A stretch of DNA of 64,000 bases from contig JAFGRD010000093.1 in the NCBI GenBank assembly GCA_016935315.1, forward strand, positions 32,343 to 96,342, in the 5' to 3' direction. The position numbers and the translations under genes are program-made. This DNA comes from Pirellulales bacterium (GTDB taxonomy: Bacteria; Planctomycetota; Planctomycetia; Pirellulales; Thermoguttaceae). The notes under the pieces are model-generated. The model was given only the letters and a program-made list of their open reading frames with translations, ran no database searches and was not told where the DNA came from. Numbering within the stretch: position 1 is the first letter of the stretch; each line of letters starts with the position of its first letter. Of this stretch, positions 8,285-17,281 are shown piece after piece.

Positions 8285-11200
8285 CTACGGCTGGTCGTCC
8301 TGCCGGCCCTGTTCGCCCGGGGGCGGCGTCTGTTGCGGTGGGGGCGGACTGGCGGCCGCGTCGTCGGGCCCTTCGGCCGGTGGCCCGGCCGGCGGGATCT
8401 GGGCCATTTCTTTCGGCCCGCTTTCCGGCACGGCGTGCTGCTTGGCTTCGGCAGCCTGCGGCGGAGCCTCCACCGGCGGGCCGTCCGCGGAAGCCGGCAA
8501 CTGGGCCTGCTCGGCCACGGTGGCCTGGGGCGGTGTTTCTTGCGGTGTCTCGACCTCTTGGGGCGTTCCCACCTCTTCCGGCGTCTTAACTTCTGGGGAA
8601 CTCTCGACCTGTTCCGGCGTCTTGGTCTCTTGCGGCTCAGGCTTGGCCTTGGGCTTTTTGGGTTGCTTCTTCTTGGCCTGGCGGCTGTTGGGCTCGTCGT
8701 CGTGTTGCTGATTCTGGAAGAACTGGGCCAGGTCGCCGAAAGTCCGCATCGGCTCCTTGCCGGTTTTCATGGCGTCGGTGATGGGCACAATCGGTTTGGG
8801 CGGGGCCTTGGGGCGGTATGTCGGTCTGGGCGGCCCCTTGCCTCGGGGCGGGCGCCTGCCGCCGGGGGCGGTCCGGCCTTGCGACGGGCCCTTCGGCCGG
8901 GGACGACGCGACTCGCCGGCGGCGCGCGACTTCTCGCCGCGCGGCCCACCCCGGTCGGAGCGGCCCTCGGCGCGGCCTTTTCCGTCGCCGGCCTTTTCGT
9001 CACGGTGTTGGCGGCGGGGGCGCTCGGAGCCGGGTTGGATCATCGTCAGCGAGACGCGACGCCGCTGCTTGTCGACCTCCAGCACCCAGACCTTGACGAT
9101 GTCGCCCACGGCAACCAGGTCGTGCGGATCGCGGATGAAGCGGTCGGCCAGTTGGCTAACGTGGACCAGGCCGCTGTCGTGCATGCCGATGTCGACGAAG
9201 GCCCCGAAATCGACCACGTTGAGCACGGTCCCGGTCAGCTCCATGCCCGGCTCGAGGTCCTCCAGCTTCAGCACCCCCTGTTTGAAGACCGGCGCGGGCA
9301 GGTCTTCGCGCGGGTCGCGTCCCGGGCGGGCGAACTGTGCGAGGATGTCCTTTAGGGTAAGGACACCTATCTCCAGCTCTTTGGCCATTTCGTCCAGATC
9401 GACCTCGGCCACCTGTTTCGCCAGGTCGGCGGTCGCTTCCTTGTTGGACAGATCCGCCGGCGTGCGTCCCAGTTTCGCCAGCAGCCGCTGCGTGGCGTCG
9501 TAGCTTTCCGGATGGATCCAGGTCGCGTCCAGGGGGTTTTCGCCGGAGGCGATCTTCAGGAACCCGACCGCCTGGACGAAGGTGGCCTCGCCGAAGCCGG
9601 GCACCTCGCGGAGCTGTTGGCGGCTGCGGAAGGGGCCCAGTTGGTGCCGCCGCTCGTAAACCCGGCGGGCGGTCAACTGGTTCAGCCCGGAAACGTATCG
9701 CAGCAAGGAGGGGCTGGCCGTGTTGACGTCCACGCCCACGTAGTTGACGCACGACTCAACCACTTCGTCGAGCGAGGTGCGCAGATGCTTGGCTTTGACG
9801 TCGTGTTGATAAAGCCCCACGCCGATATTGGCCGCGTCGATTTTGACCAGCTCGCTCAAGGGGTCCTGCAGGCGGCGGCCGATGGAGATCGCCCCGCGAA
9901 GGCTGGCGTCGTAGCCGGGGAACTCCTCGCGGCCGACGTGGCTGGTGGAATAGACGCTGGCCCCGGCCTCGTTGACGATCACGTAGGCCACGTTGCGGTC
10001 TTTCAACTGGTCGGCGACCAACTCGGAGAAGAAATCCTCGCACTCACGACAGGCGGTGCCGTTGCCGATGGCCACCACCGAAAGCTGGAACCGGTCGATC
10101 AGCTCGATTACCTTTCGCCGGGCCTGTTCTCGGCGTTCCGGCTTGCCGATCAGATAAATCACGCCCTTTTCGAGCATGTTGCCGAACTGGTCCAACGCGG
10201 CCAGCTTGCAGCCGCTCTTGTAGCCCGGGTCGACCGCCAACACGCGACGGTCGTGAACCGGCGGCTGCAACAGCAGATTGCGGAGGTTCTTGGCGAAGAC
10301 GCCCACCGCGTGGGCCTCCGCCCGATCGGTCAGCTCGCGGCGGATCTCCCGCTCGAGGCTGGGCAGAATCAGGCGGTTCAGGGCGTCCCGGGCACAACCG
10401 CGCAGGTAGTCGGCATGGGGATGGTCGGCCGGGACGAGCATCTCGTCGAGCACCTGGTACATCGCCTCGACGTCCAACTCGATCTTCACCCGTAAAACCT
10501 TGGCCCGTTCGCCCCGGTTGATGGCTAAGACCCGATGGGGCGGGATCTTCTTGACCTCCTCGCTGAAGTCGAAGTAGTCCAGGTAGGCCTTGATCCTTTG
10601 CTGCTCGATCCGCTTCTTCTTCTGCTCCCGCCGGTTGATCTTCTGCTTGGGTTTGGTCTGCGTCGGTGGAGCCTTGGCGGCGCGCACCGGCTTGGGCGCC
10701 GGCGGAGGCTCTGGCGGCGGGGATTCGGCGGGCGGCAATTCGGTGGGCGGGCTCTCTGCCGATGGAGCCGGTGTCGCTTCCGCGGGTTCCGACGGAGGCT
10801 CACCGAGATTGGCCGCCGGGTCCCCGCCAGGGTTGCCCGGGGGGTTGTCTGTTGGATTACCCGTTGGCTTCTCCGTTGGATTGCCCGCTGGGTCGTCCGC
10901 AGCCTCGTCTGCTGGGTTGTCTGTTGAGTTGCTTGGGTTGGTTGGGTTGTTGTCTGTTGGGTTGCTTGTATTGGTTGCCGGCTCGCCCGCGTGGTTTTCG
11001 GTGTTTTCGGCGGGCAGGGAAGACCCCGCGGGTTCGTTGCCGACCTCGTTGGGCCGTTCCGACTCGGGCGGCGTCTCGGGAGCTTCTGCTTCGGGCGGCG
11101 TTTCGGGAGCTTTCCCCTCGGGCGGCGTCTCGGGAGCTTTTGCTTCGGGCGGCGTTTCGGGAGCTTCCCCCTCGGGCGGCGTCTCGGGAGCTTCTGCCTC

Positions 11201-11866
11201 GGGCGGCGTCCGGGGCGCTTTTGCCTCGAGTTTTTCAGCCTTGGCCGCTGGGGGCTTGGTCTCGGTGTCGATGCGAGAGGTGACGAACTTGCCGGTGCGT
11301 TGGAGGATCTCGCGGAGTCGCTGCCGCAGCTCGGCCTGCTCACTAAACTGTTCGGCCAGGATATGGCCCGCGCCCAGCAAGGCATCGGCGGCCGTGGGGA
11401 TTTGGCGGTCCGTGTTAACGAAATCGGCGGCTCGGGCGTCCAGATCGGCACAGGCCGGGTCGGCCGCGAGGATTTCGCTGGCTAGGGGCTCCAGGCCTCG
11501 CGTGCGGGCCAGGGTGGCCAGAGTCTGCTTCTTGGGCTTAAACGGCAGATAGAGGTCTTCGAGCCGCTTGGTCGTGCCGGCCGAGAGGATCTGCTTGGCT
11601 AGCTTCTCGGTTAGTTTGCCCTGCGACTCGATCGAGCGGAGGATGGTCTGTTTCCGTTCGGCCAACTGGCGCATCTTGGCCAGACGTGCTTGGACATGAC
11701 GGATCTGCTCCTCGTCCAACCCCCCGGTCTGGTCTTTTCGATACCGGGTGATGAAGGGGACCGTATTACCTTCGTCCAACAACTCGACGACAGCCTGAAC
11801 TTGCCGCAAGGGGATGTTCAAGCCACGAGCCACGTGCCGCAGATCGATAGTTACCGTAGTGGCCAT
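8285..11866 (-). CDS. tex: Tex-type RNA-binding/transcription accessory protein, greatly enlarged
   Basis: 1193 residues against about 770 for ordinary Tex. Order: Tex N-terminal helical region (about 1-195, DLRHVARGLNIPLRQVQAVVE); a low-complexity insertion of about 235 residues (197-432); continuation of the core (YFDFSEEVKKIPPHRVLAIN); YqgF/RNase-H-like domain (VLAVDPGYKSGCKLAALD, about 540); helix-hairpin-helix region (VDVNTASPSLLRYVSGLN, about 712); S1 domain (GTVLNVVDFGAFVDIGMHDSGLVHVS, about 872-945); then a tail of about 250 residues that is first R/K/G/P-rich, then P/E/Q-rich. The insertion sits between two core helices and includes six 9-residue APETPPExx repeats and an NPT/DNP-rich stretch. 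Tex binds nucleic acid and affects transcription; the role of the extra parts is unknown. The 160-residue protein gene follows in the same operon. Confidence 0.93.
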   Translation of the reverse strand: MATTVTIDLRHVARGLNIPLRQVQAVVELLDEGNTVPFITRYRKDQTGGLDEEQIRHVQARLAKMRQLAERKQTILRSIESQGKLTEKLAKQILSAGTTKRLEDLYLPFKPKKQTLATLARTRGLEPLASEILAADPACADLDARAADFVNTDRQIPTAADALLGAGHILAEQFSEQAELRQRLREILQRTGKFVTSRIDTETKPPAAKAEKLEAKAPRTPPEAEAPETPPEGEAPETPPEAKAPETPPEGKAPETPPEAEAPETPPESERPNEVGNEPAGSSLPAENTENHAGEPATNTSNPTDNNPTNPSNSTDNPADEAADDPAGNPTEKPTGNPTDNPPGNPGGDPAANLGEPPSEPAEATPAPSAESPPTELPPAESPPPEPPPAPKPVRAAKAPPTQTKPKQKINRREQKKKRIEQQRIKAYLDYFDFSEEVKKIPPHRVLAINRGERAKVLRVKIELDVEAMYQVLDEMLVPADHPHADYLRGCARDALNRLILPSLEREIRRELTDRAEAHAVGVFAKNLRNLLLQPPVHDRRVLAVDPGYKSGCKLAALDQFGNMLEKGVIYLIGKPERREQARRKVIELIDRFQLSVVAIGNGTACRECEDFFSELVADQLKDRNVAYVIVNEAGASVYSTSHVGREEFPGYDASLRGAISIGRRLQDPLSELVKIDAANIGVGLYQHDVKAKHLRTSLDEVVESCVNYVGVDVNTASPSLLRYVSGLNQLTARRVYERRHQLGPFRSRQQLREVPGFGEATFVQAVGFLKIASGENPLDATWIHPESYDATQRLLAKLGRTPADLSNKEATADLAKQVAEVDLDEMAKELEIGVLTLKDILAQFARPGRDPREDLPAPVFKQGVLKLEDLEPGMELTGTVLNVVDFGAFVDIGMHDSGLVHVSQLADRFIRDPHDLVAVGDIVKVWVLEVDKQRRRVSLTMIQPGSERPRRQHRDEKAGDGKGRAEGRSDRGGPRGEKSRAAGESRRPRPKGPSQGRTAPGGRRPPRGKGPPRPTYRPKAPPKPIVPITDAMKTGKEPMRTFGDLAQFFQNQQHDDEPNSRQAKKKQPKKPKAKPEPQETKTPEQVESSPEVKTPEEVGTPQEVETPQETPPQATVAEQAQLPASADGPPVEAPPQAAEAKQHAVPESGPKEMAQIPPAGPPAEGPDDAAASPPPPQQTPPPGEQGRQDDQP
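10820..10975 (-). repeat. Asn/Pro/Asp-rich low-complexity stretch inside tex
   Basis: Encodes degenerate N-P-T / D-N-P units (for example NPTDNNPTNPSNSTDNP and NPTEKPTGNPTDNPPGNP). It is in frame and part of the Tex insertion. Confidence 0.6.
11064..11223 (-). repeat. 27-bp tandem repeat inside tex (about six copies)
   Basis: Units begin at about 11064, 11091, 11118, 11145, 11172 and 11199, exactly 27 nt apart, each starting tcgggcggcg. They encode the 9-residue unit APETPPE plus two variable residues (GE, AK, GK, AE). The near-identity of the copies at DNA level indicates recent slippage or unequal recombination and suggests the copy number varies between strains. Confidence 0.9.
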
Positions 11867-12202
11867 TTAGGGTTGACAGGCGTCGGATCGGGGCCGACGC
11901 AAGTTTCGCGTGGGTAGCGGGTTGCGCGTAGAAGGCGAATCGCCAGTCTGTGACTGTAGCGCAATGCCGACCAGATGTCAAGACGCCCCGGTCACGAATA
12001 CGTCTGCGCGGCAAACCCCTTGCTCAACGAACCCAATCAACCGGCGCCGTGCAGAAGACCGCTTTGTTGGGTACCACCGTGCCAGCAGAGCTGGCAAGCA
12101 GAAACCGCATTTTCCAACAAATAGATCAAACCCGCAAGATGCCTTCCGCCGATATACGGGGAGGATACCAGGGTGGGCACATCCGCATAAGGAATTTGTG
12201 CC
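11867..12202. other. Divergent intergenic region, tex / small protein gene
   Basis: 336 bp. It has a 7-bp perfect inverted repeat GCGTCGG / CCGACGC (11880-11900) close to the tex start, which may be an operator or leader hairpin. No convincing -35/-10 pair was found. Confidence 0.35.
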
Positions 12203-12448
12203 ATGCGTTCGAATCACTTGCGAGTCTATTACGGCCCCGACGGGAACCCGGGCGCCGGCGTTGTCGAAGCCCAACCCCAGCGGGAAAGGGTCACCGTCCC
12301 GTTGATAGAGGTCATGCCGCTGCTGGCCGACGCCGTTCAATCGGAGCGGACCTGGCTGCGGGATTTCGAGGACGACGAGGTGACGATCTCGATGGACCTT
12401 TACGAAGTACTACTGGCCTATCAGCACTACCGCCGCCCGTCGGCCTAA
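12203..12448 (+). CDS. Small hypothetical protein, 81 residues
   Basis: The start ATG is preceded by AAGGAA at 9 nt. The 81-residue acidic product (VYYGPDGNPGAGVVEAQP, then VTVPLIEVMPLLADAV and WLRDFEDDEVTISMDLYEVLLAY) has no signal or membrane segment and looks like a compact soluble domain. It is a single-gene unit closed by a good terminator at 12513-12545, which supports it being real. Function unknown. Confidence 0.65.
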   Translation: MRSNHLRVYYGPDGNPGAGVVEAQPQRERVTVPLIEVMPLLADAVQSERTWLRDFEDDEVTISMDLYEVLLAYQHYRRPSA

Positions 12449-12512
12449 CTCGACTCTCTTGACGGTCTGCCCGGCCCGTTAGCCGGGCGGCACCTCAGAA
12501 CCAGGATCGGAT

Positions 12513-12545
12513 CAGCCCGGCTCCAGCGCCCCGGGCTGTTTTTTT
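12513..12545 (+). terminator. Rho-independent terminator
   Basis: Perfect 8-bp stem CAGCCCGG / CCGGGCTG with a 10-nt loop, followed by seven T. It ends the small-protein transcription unit. Confidence 0.8.
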
Positions 12546-12724
12546 GCGCCTTTGGGCCGAGGAATTCCGAACAGGCCGTCGTCGGGGCGATTTGAGGGGC
12601 AAAACCGGTTACACCGCACTTGGCGGTGGACTACAATGGCCAGCGGGGGCGGTGGCCCGTGCGGCCCGAGGCCGCCGGCGGCCGTCCGGTTGCCGTGGCA
12701 ACTTGGCTCGAGGAGGACTGCATC

Positions 12725-13501
12725 ATGTCGGCGGGAAAGTACGGCAGTGGGCCCGAGGCTTTCCCATCCACGCGATGGTCCCTGGTGGCCCAAGCCGGAC
12801 TGGAAGACTCCCAGGCTCGCCGCGAGGCCCTGCAGCAATTGTTGGAGCGGTACGTTCCGGCCCTGCGTGCCCACCTGGTCCAGCAAAAACGGCTTCCGGC
12901 CGAGAAGGCCGACGATCTGGTCCAGGAATTCGTGACCGGTAAGATCCTGGAAAAGGACCTGATCGCCCGGGCCGACCAGCGGCTGGGCAAGCTTCGCACC
13001 TTCCTGCTGACCGCGCTGGATCGCTTCGTCAAGAATCAGCTCCGCGATGAGCGGGCCAAGAAGCGGGCGCCCACCGACGGGGCGATCTTGTCTTTCGACG
13101 ACCGGTACGGAGGGCTGCCAGGCGGCCAGCAACCCTCGCAAATCTTCGACGTCGCGTGGGCCCACGGCGTGATCGGCGAGGCCTTGGACCAGATGCGCCA
13201 AGAGTGCGAGGTGTCGGATCGGCTGGAAGTCTGGGGGGTGTTCGAGTGCCGCGTCGTCAAGCCGATCCTCGAAGGGGCCGAGCCGGTCGACTACGACCAG
13301 CTTGTCGCGCGATTCGGGTTCCGCTCGCCCACGCAGGCCTCGAACATTCTGACCACGGCCAAGCGGATGTACGCCCGCGCACTGCGAGCGGCCGTGGGAC
13401 AGTATGCCGAAAGCCAACAGGAAATCGAGTCGGAGCTGCGGGAGCTGCGGGAGATCCTCGCCCAATCGGGCACAGGCCAGCGGAAAGGGAGGAAAACGTG
13501 A
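12725..13501 (+). CDS. ECF-type sigma-70-like protein of planctomycete type
   Basis: The ATG at 12725 is chosen because GAGGAGG lies 9 nt upstream; an upstream in-frame start at 12620 lacks support. The 258-residue product opens with PEAFPSTRWSLVAQAG, a motif typical of planctomycete ECF-like sigma factors, followed by a region-2-like helix (EKADDLVQEFVTGKIL) and FLLTALDRFVKNQLRDERAKKR. The C-terminal half (YDQLVARFGFRSPTQASNIL) resembles a region 4 helix-turn-helix. It would direct RNA polymerase to a small regulon, or act as a sigma-like regulator. The next gene overlaps its stop codon by 4 nt (GTGA), so the two are translationally coupled and the partner may be a regulator or effector. Confidence 0.7.
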   Translation: MSAGKYGSGPEAFPSTRWSLVAQAGLEDSQARREALQQLLERYVPALRAHLVQQKRLPAEKADDLVQEFVTGKILEKDLIARADQRLGKLRTFLLTALDRFVKNQLRDERAKKRAPTDGAILSFDDRYGGLPGGQQPSQIFDVAWAHGVIGEALDQMRQECEVSDRLEVWGVFECRVVKPILEGAEPVDYDQLVARFGFRSPTQASNILTTAKRMYARALRAAVGQYAESQQEIESELRELREILAQSGTGQRKGRKT

Positions 13502-13986
13502 ACGACCACGATGCCTTCCCGAGCGATCCTCATTCTCTGAGCCAGATGATGGATCTGGGGCTCGAAGACACCGATCTCTGGGATCGCAAGGAGTTGGGGG
13601 CGATGTTGAAGCACCAACTTGCGGCCCCGGTGCTGGACGATCTGGGGCACTCGGAGAAGCATCTGGCCGAGCAACTCGAAGCGGCCGATCCGCCGATCCG
13701 CAGCTTTCAGGATCTGTTGCACCACACGCATCCACCCGTCGAGGCCTTGGACATGACGAAGCGGTTCGCCAAGGCCTGCCGCAAGCATCCCGACAGCCCA
13801 TTGCCCGACGAAATCGCCACCGTGCTGTACTTCCTCAGCATCGCCGCCGCGTTGATCAAGTGCGGCCGCCGCATCACCCGCATGGACGATCAGGCACTGA
13901 AACACAGCCTGGAGTGGGCATTGAGGCAACGCTGGGTGGATCCGGCATCCCGGGAATTGCTCCGGGAAGGGCGCGAAGCGATCTGA
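13498..13986 (+). CDS. Hypothetical protein coupled to the sigma-like gene
   Basis: Start: the GTG at 13498 overlaps the sigma-like gene stop as GTGA, with GGGAGG about 8 nt upstream; the frame is open further upstream, but this start fits operon structure best. The 162-residue soluble product is acidic at the N-terminus (SQMMDLGLEDTDLWDRKELGAML) and helical, with FQDLLHHTHPPVEALDMTKRFAKA and DEIATVLYFLSIAAALIKCGRRI. The tail KHSLEWALRQRWVDPASREL looks helical. It is not recognised. Translational coupling to a sigma-like protein suggests an anti-sigma, adaptor or co-regulated output protein, but nothing in the sequence proves it. Confidence 0.65.
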   Translation: MNDHDAFPSDPHSLSQMMDLGLEDTDLWDRKELGAMLKHQLAAPVLDDLGHSEKHLAEQLEAADPPIRSFQDLLHHTHPPVEALDMTKRFAKACRKHPDSPLPDEIATVLYFLSIAAALIKCGRRITRMDDQALKHSLEWALRQRWVDPASRELLREGREAI

Positions 13987-13987
13987 T

Positions 13988-14010
13988 GGACTGCACGATT
14001 CGGGCAGTCC
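13988..14010 (+). terminator. Hairpin just after the sigma-like operon
   Basis: Perfect 7-bp stem GGACTGC / GCAGTCC with a 9-nt loop, starting 1 nt after the stop codon. It has no T-run, so termination is uncertain. Confidence 0.35.
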
Positions 14011-14094
14011 CAAAGTCCGCCGCCACCCTTCGGGAGGCGGCTCCACGGCCATGGGCAATTCCCGGAATCACGCCCCCCCCAGGCGCGAAGCGAT

Positions 14095-14100
14095 TATAAT
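14095..14100 (+). promoter_or_regulatory. Possible -10 element of the LOG gene
   Basis: A perfect TATAAT 54 nt upstream of the GTG start, without a recognisable -35 box at the right distance. Confidence 0.35.
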
Positions 14101-14154
14101 AGAGACTGAAACGGCTTTTCTCTCGGCAACCGATCTGCTACGGCGAGGCTCCTG

Positions 14155-15243
14155 GTGACCAGTCGCAACCGCTCGAAATCGCCAGACGCGCAACCCCGAC
14201 CGGACGGCGAGGGCGCCAACCGCGCCGCCGGGTCCGGCAACACCGGTCGGACCGGGCAACGGCCGGTGGAGGCGATCCCCCAGCGAATCGCCGGGCTGAT
14301 CGAGCGGATCAAGGAATCGGCCGACAAGATGGCCCACGACAAGACCAGCCGCGGGGATCTGAAGATTCTCAGCCGCACGCTGCGGGAGCTGCGCTACGCC
14401 TTCAAGGTCTTCACGCCGTATCGCGGTTGTCGCAAGGTCACCGTGTTCGGCTCGGCCCGAACCGAGTCCAAAGCCCCCGCCTACCGCCAGGCGGTCGACT
14501 TCGGCCGGGCCATGGCAGGAAACGGATGGCTGGTAATCACCGGCGCGGCTCAGGGGATCATGGAAGCGGGGCACGTGGGGGCCGGCCGCGAACACTCGAT
14601 GGGCCTGAACATCCTGCTGCCGTTCGAGCAGATCGCCAATCCCATCATCGCCGGCGACCACAAGCTGGTCCACATGAAGTATTTCTTCACTCGCAAGCTG
14701 ATGTTCGTGAAGGAAAGCCACGCCATCTGCCTGCTGCCGGGAGGATTCGGAACGCTGGATGAAGGCCTGGAGGTCCTCACCCTGCTGCAGACCGGCAAAC
14801 GCGATACGGTCCCGGTGGTGTTTCTGGACGAACCGGGCGGTGACTATTGGGCCTCGTTCCAGGAGTTCGTCAAAGCGAAGCTGCTCGGCGGCGGGATGAT
14901 CGAGCCGGAAGACCTCTCGCTGTACAGGCTGACCGACAGCGTCGAAGAGGCCGTTGCGGAAATCCTCCAGTTCTTCCGCGTCTATCACAGCATGCGCTAC
15001 GTCCATGAAAACCTGGTGTTTCGCCTGAACGAGCCGCTGGGCGAGGAGTTGCTCGATCAGATCAACACCCACTTCCAAGACATTCTGTCCGAGGGGCAAT
15101 TCACACTGGCCGGTCCATTACCGGAGGAGAAGGACGAGCCGGAACTGGCCGACTTGCCGAGGCTGGTCTTCCGGTTCAATCGTCGTGGCTACGGGCGGCT
15201 GCGGAGCCTGATCGACTGCATCAACCGCGGGTTGGTCGCGTAG
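14155..15243 (+). CDS. LOG family protein (TIGR00730-type nucleotide phosphoribohydrolase fold)
   Basis: GTG start at 14155; 362 residues. The Rossmann-like LOG core is clear: KVTVFGSARTESKAPAYRQA, GWLVITGAAQGIMEAGHVGA and the diagnostic PGGFGTLDEGLEVLTLLQTG (about residues 195-214), which carries the PGGxGTxxE motif. Extra helices precede the core (about 85 residues) and about 90 residues follow it, making it a long-form LOG protein like those annotated as lysine-decarboxylase-like. Known LOG enzymes release cytokinin bases or nucleobases from nucleoside monophosphates; in bacteria of this type the substrate is not established. It is a single gene with a TATAAT upstream. No partner gene is evident. 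Confidence 0.88.
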   Translation: MTSRNRSKSPDAQPRPDGEGANRAAGSGNTGRTGQRPVEAIPQRIAGLIERIKESADKMAHDKTSRGDLKILSRTLRELRYAFKVFTPYRGCRKVTVFGSARTESKAPAYRQAVDFGRAMAGNGWLVITGAAQGIMEAGHVGAGREHSMGLNILLPFEQIANPIIAGDHKLVHMKYFFTRKLMFVKESHAICLLPGGFGTLDEGLEVLTLLQTGKRDTVPVVFLDEPGGDYWASFQEFVKAKLLGGGMIEPEDLSLYRLTDSVEEAVAEILQFFRVYHSMRYVHENLVFRLNEPLGEELLDQINTHFQDILSEGQFTLAGPLPEEKDEPELADLPRLVFRFNRRGYGRLRSLIDCINRGLVA

Positions 15244-15556
15244 CTTGGCCCCACCCCGGGGGCCTGGCGGTGCAACTCCTTGTTGTAAAGTACTTTACGG
15301 CTTCCCCAGCACGACCAGAGTCCGTGCTGTCCGGGTGAGCCGCGTTCTCGGGCAACGTGTCGATTGGCACCGAGGCGGGGTCGGGCCATCGGAACGAGGC
15401 CTGGCCCACAGGTTTGTGATGTAGAATTGTATGGTTTAAGCGAAGTTTGCCGGCCAATCGCCCGATATGGGATGACAACGCGGGCAATATGCGCGCTGCG
15501 CGTCGATTCGTGTCCTGGCATCGGCATGTGGATCGCGCGCGCTCGGCGAGAACGAC
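15244..15556. other. Intergenic region LOG / FliN-like
   Basis: 313 bp. It contains the 14-bp palindrome at 15285-15298 and a TAGAAT at 15422-15427 that could be a -10 box. Nothing else was recognised. Confidence 0.35.
15285..15298. promoter_or_regulatory. 14-bp perfect palindrome, possible operator
   Basis: GTAAAGTACTTTAC is self-complementary and AT-rich within a GC-rich genome, between the LOG gene and the FliN-like gene. This is typical of a dimeric regulator site, but there is no second copy in the window to support it. Confidence 0.4.
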
Positions 15557-16438
15557 ATGGCCGACTTGACTCCGGAAATCGTTGACGATGTGGTGGCTGC
15601 CTGCACGGCGGGCGCGGGCGAAGCGGGCGAGGCCTTCAGCCGGGCGCTGGACGCGGAGATCAGCGTCTCGGTTGGCAATCCCGGCACGCTCGATCTGGAC
15701 AACCTGCCCGAGGGGTTTTCGGGACCCGGACTCGCCGTGGTTCTGATGGCCGGCGGCTCGGGGGCCCTGCTGTTGCTGCCCGAGAGTGCGGGCCTCGTGC
15801 CTGCGTGGTGTGCGGATCCCGATCCCACCGGCGCCAGCAAGCTGACCACGTTGGCCCAAGAATTGGGCATGTTGGTCTTGCCCGAGCAGTTCATGCCCGA
15901 CGATTTCAAGGCAGCCTGCGTCAAGAACCTCATGGGGGCCATCCAACGCGGCGGCGTGGACGACGGCGCGGCGATCGTGCCGCTGGAATTATCGGCCGCG
16001 GACAAGCAGGGCACAGCCAGCCTGATCTGGCCGGCGCCGAGGCCGACCACGGTGGTTGGGTCCGCTCAGGCGAAAACGGCTGCCACAGCGAAGCCGCCCG
16101 CCGCGCCCCAACCGGCCGAGACACCCCGGCCGACGAGAAAACACGGTGCGCGGCTGGAGAACCTGCCCGAATACACTCGCAGCCTGTTGCGGGTCAAGGT
16201 GCCGGTGGTCGTCACCCTGGCGGAGAAGCGGCAGCCGTTGGGTCGGGTCGTCGAGATTGGCCCGGGCTCGATCCTCCAGTTCGACAAGTCGTGCGAAGAC
16301 ATGCTCGATCTGGACGTCGGCGAGCATCGGATTGCCACCGGCGAGGCCGTCAAGATCGGCGACAAGTTCGGCCTGCGCATCACTTCCATGATCCTGCCCG
16401 AGGAACGCTTCAAACCCGTGAAGCGGACATCGCCGTAG
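15557..16438 (+). CDS. FliN/FliM-like (SpoA-domain) protein
   Basis: 293 residues. The C-terminal 85 form a SpoA/FliN domain: SLLRVKVPVVVTLAEKRQPL, GRVVEIGPGSILQFDKSCED, then LDVGEHRIATGEAVKIGDKFGLRI, the signature of the flagellar switch C-ring. The N-terminal domain (about 1-165; EIVDDVVAACTAGAGEAGEA ... GPGLAVVLMAGGSGALLLL) resembles the central parts of FliY/FliM-like proteins but lacks an obvious CheC phosphatase motif. A Pro/Ala-rich linker joins the two. The gene is isolated; no other flagellar gene is in the window. It may be the C-ring FliN of this organism, encoded away from the main cluster, or a SpoA protein of another secretion system. Confidence 0.75.
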   Translation: MADLTPEIVDDVVAACTAGAGEAGEAFSRALDAEISVSVGNPGTLDLDNLPEGFSGPGLAVVLMAGGSGALLLLPESAGLVPAWCADPDPTGASKLTTLAQELGMLVLPEQFMPDDFKAACVKNLMGAIQRGGVDDGAAIVPLELSAADKQGTASLIWPAPRPTTVVGSAQAKTAATAKPPAAPQPAETPRPTRKHGARLENLPEYTRSLLRVKVPVVVTLAEKRQPLGRVVEIGPGSILQFDKSCEDMLDLDVGEHRIATGEAVKIGDKFGLRITSMILPEERFKPVKRTSP

Positions 16439-16673
16439 CCGGCCCGGCCGCCGCCGTGCCGGGAATTGCAGCTGAGTTGGCAAGCATGCCGCAGGCATTC
16501 AGATTGTCGTCCTCGTAGAAGGTCCCAAATCTGAAGTCGTGCGACTTCAGCTACTATTCCTTGCCCGAAATGCTGCGAATTCTACGGAATGGCGAATTGG
16601 CGGCAGTATGGTCGAATCTGGCCAAACCGGGTAGACTGTGGGTTCCGAAGGAATTCGCAACGCGGAGCGCGCG

Positions 16674-17258
<585 letters not shown>

Positions 17259-17281
17259 TCACCGTTTTGCAGCAGTCCAGC

